NCBI GenBank assembly: GCA_003164255.1
Contig: PLST01000385.1
Location: forward strand, 1-6,006
Source of the DNA: Acidobacteriaceae bacterium
Lineage (GTDB): Bacteria > Acidobacteriota > Terriglobia > Terriglobales > Acidobacteriaceae
DNA length: 6,006 nt
Direction of reading: 5' to 3'
Part shown: positions 5,218 to 6,006 of the stretch, in pieces
How the letters are laid out: every line of letters starts with the position of its first letter
Numbering within the stretch: the first letter of the stretch is position 1
Position numbers and translations under genes: made by a program
The notes under the pieces: model-generated
Told to the model about the DNA's origin: nothing
What the model saw: only the letters and a program-made list of their open reading frames with translations
Database searches by the model: none

Positions 5218-6006
5218 TTACGCGCGTTCGGTAAGCACCTCGGCCAACAGGGCGGGGTCAACGTTGCCGCCGGAGACGACCGCTGCGGCCCTGCGGTACT
5301 CCGGCAACTCGGCGGCGTGAAACAGGAGCGCTGCCACGGGAACTGCGCCGCTGGGCTCGGGAACAAGGCGCGTGGCCGCCACAATGGCGCGCATGGCGGC
5401 GCGAATTTCAGCCTCGGTGACAGTGATGACGCCATCAACGAAGGCCTGGATGTGCGCGAAGTTGCGCTCGCCCACGCTCTGCGTGCGCAGACCGTCGGCA
5501 ATGGTGCGGCTGGTGAGTTCCGCGCCCCAGGTGACGATTTTGCCGGTACGGAAGCTCTCCGCCGTGTCGCCTGCCAGTTCGGGCTCAATGCCGAAGACCT
5601 TTGCCTGGGGACGCAACTGCTTGACGGCGGCGGCAACACCGCTGAGCAGGCCTCCGCCGCTGACGGGCGTGAGCACTAGGTCAACGTCTGGCCATTCTTC
5701 GATGATTTCAAGGCCGCAGGTGGCCTGGCCGGCGATGATCTGGTCGTCGTCGTAGGGAGGAATGACTACGTAGCCGTGCTCGCGGACCAGCTTCTCGGCC
5801 ATGGCGAGGCGCTCACTTGAAGCGTTGCCGACATCCACCACCTGCGCGCCGTAGGCGATGGTGGCCGCACGCTTGATGGCGGGAGCATTCGAGGGCATAA
5901 CGATGACGGCCTTGGCGCCCACCTCGCGCGCCGCATAGGCTACGGCCTGCGCGTGATTCCCGCTCGAGTAGGTGATGACGCCGCGGGCGATTTCGCTCGC
6001 TGTGAG
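5218..6006 (-). CDS. PLP-dependent serine racemase / threonine dehydratase family enzyme (5' end outside window)
   Basis: The C-terminal 262 residues of a fold-type II PLP enzyme are visible. Members deaminate L-threonine or L-serine to 2-oxoacids plus ammonia, racemise serine, or act on 3-hydroxyaspartate. Counting from the window edge, SSGNHAQ (14-20) is the substrate-loop motif, PVSGGGLLSG (114-123) is the PLP-phosphate loop, EPSGA lies at 217-221 and SGGN (245-248) contacts the pyridine nitrogen. EPELAGD (141-147) has the Glu/Ala/Asp spacing of the divalent-metal site of serine racemases. SSGNH instead of the SAGNH of biosynthetic IlvA also points to the racemase-like branch. The chain ends 14 residues after SGGN, so there is no C-terminal ACT regulatory domain, unlike IlvA. 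The catalytic lysine should lie just upstream of the window. The gene ends with TAA at 5220-5218, 16 bases before the next gene. The family is sure; the exact substrate is not. Confidence 0.93.
   Translation of the reverse strand, partial: LTASEIARGVITYSSGNHAQAVAYAAREVGAKAVIVMPSNAPAIKRAATIAYGAQVVDVGNASSERLAMAEKLVREHGYVVIPPYDDDQIIAGQATCGLEIIEEWPDVDLVLTPVSGGGLLSGVAAAVKQLRPQAKVFGIEPELAGDTAESFRTGKIVTWGAELTSRTIADGLRTQSVGERNFAHIQAFVDGVITVTEAEIRAAMRAIVAATRLVPEPSGAVPVAALLFHAAELPEYRRAAAVVSGGNVDPALLAEVLTERA

Noticed and set aside
5202..5639. N-terminal extension of the SH3 protein to 493 residues
   Set aside because: The extra 146 codons lie over the dehydratase gene in a different frame and read as low-complexity sequence. 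The signal peptide begins at ATG 5201.

Overview
The window looks like chromosomal DNA of a GC-rich Gram-negative-type bacterium, and Acidobacteriota (Terriglobia) is my best guess. That guess rests on the character of the FtsK, UppP and VapBC proteins and on an intergenic sequence that resembles dispersed repeats I remember from that group. It is inference, not a database result. All five recognisable genes lie on the minus strand, so the window is read from right to left. Long plus-strand open frames are antisense shadows typical of GC-rich coding DNA.

From the right edge: (1) 6006-5218, the C-terminal part of a fold-type II PLP enzyme of the serine racemase / threonine dehydratase family, without an ACT domain; its start lies outside the window. 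(2) 5201-4158, starting 16 bases after that stop, a secreted protein with a signal peptide, an SH3-like domain and a helical, TPR-like C-terminal region. (3) 4099-3218, undecaprenyl-diphosphatase UppP/BacA, starting at TTG behind a GGAGG ribosome binding site. These three are closely spaced and may be co-transcribed; two of them act in or beyond the membrane.

Next comes a 280-base gene-free stretch (3217-2938). It holds two perfect hairpins in a repeat-like segment, an AT-rich tract and a three-half-site operator. The operator sits directly in front of (4) a type II toxin-antitoxin pair: vapB (2937-2716) overlapping vapC (2719-2303) by four bases. After 174 non-coding bases comes (5) ftsK, from 2128 to beyond the left edge, encoding four N-terminal membrane segments, a long Pro/Ala-rich linker and the first part of the motor domain.

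I see no wholly new system. The points most worth a second look are the FtsK Walker B motif, which has Gly where Asp is expected, the three-half-site vapBC operator, the double-hairpin intergenic element, and the uncharacterised SH3/TPR-like secreted protein next to uppP.
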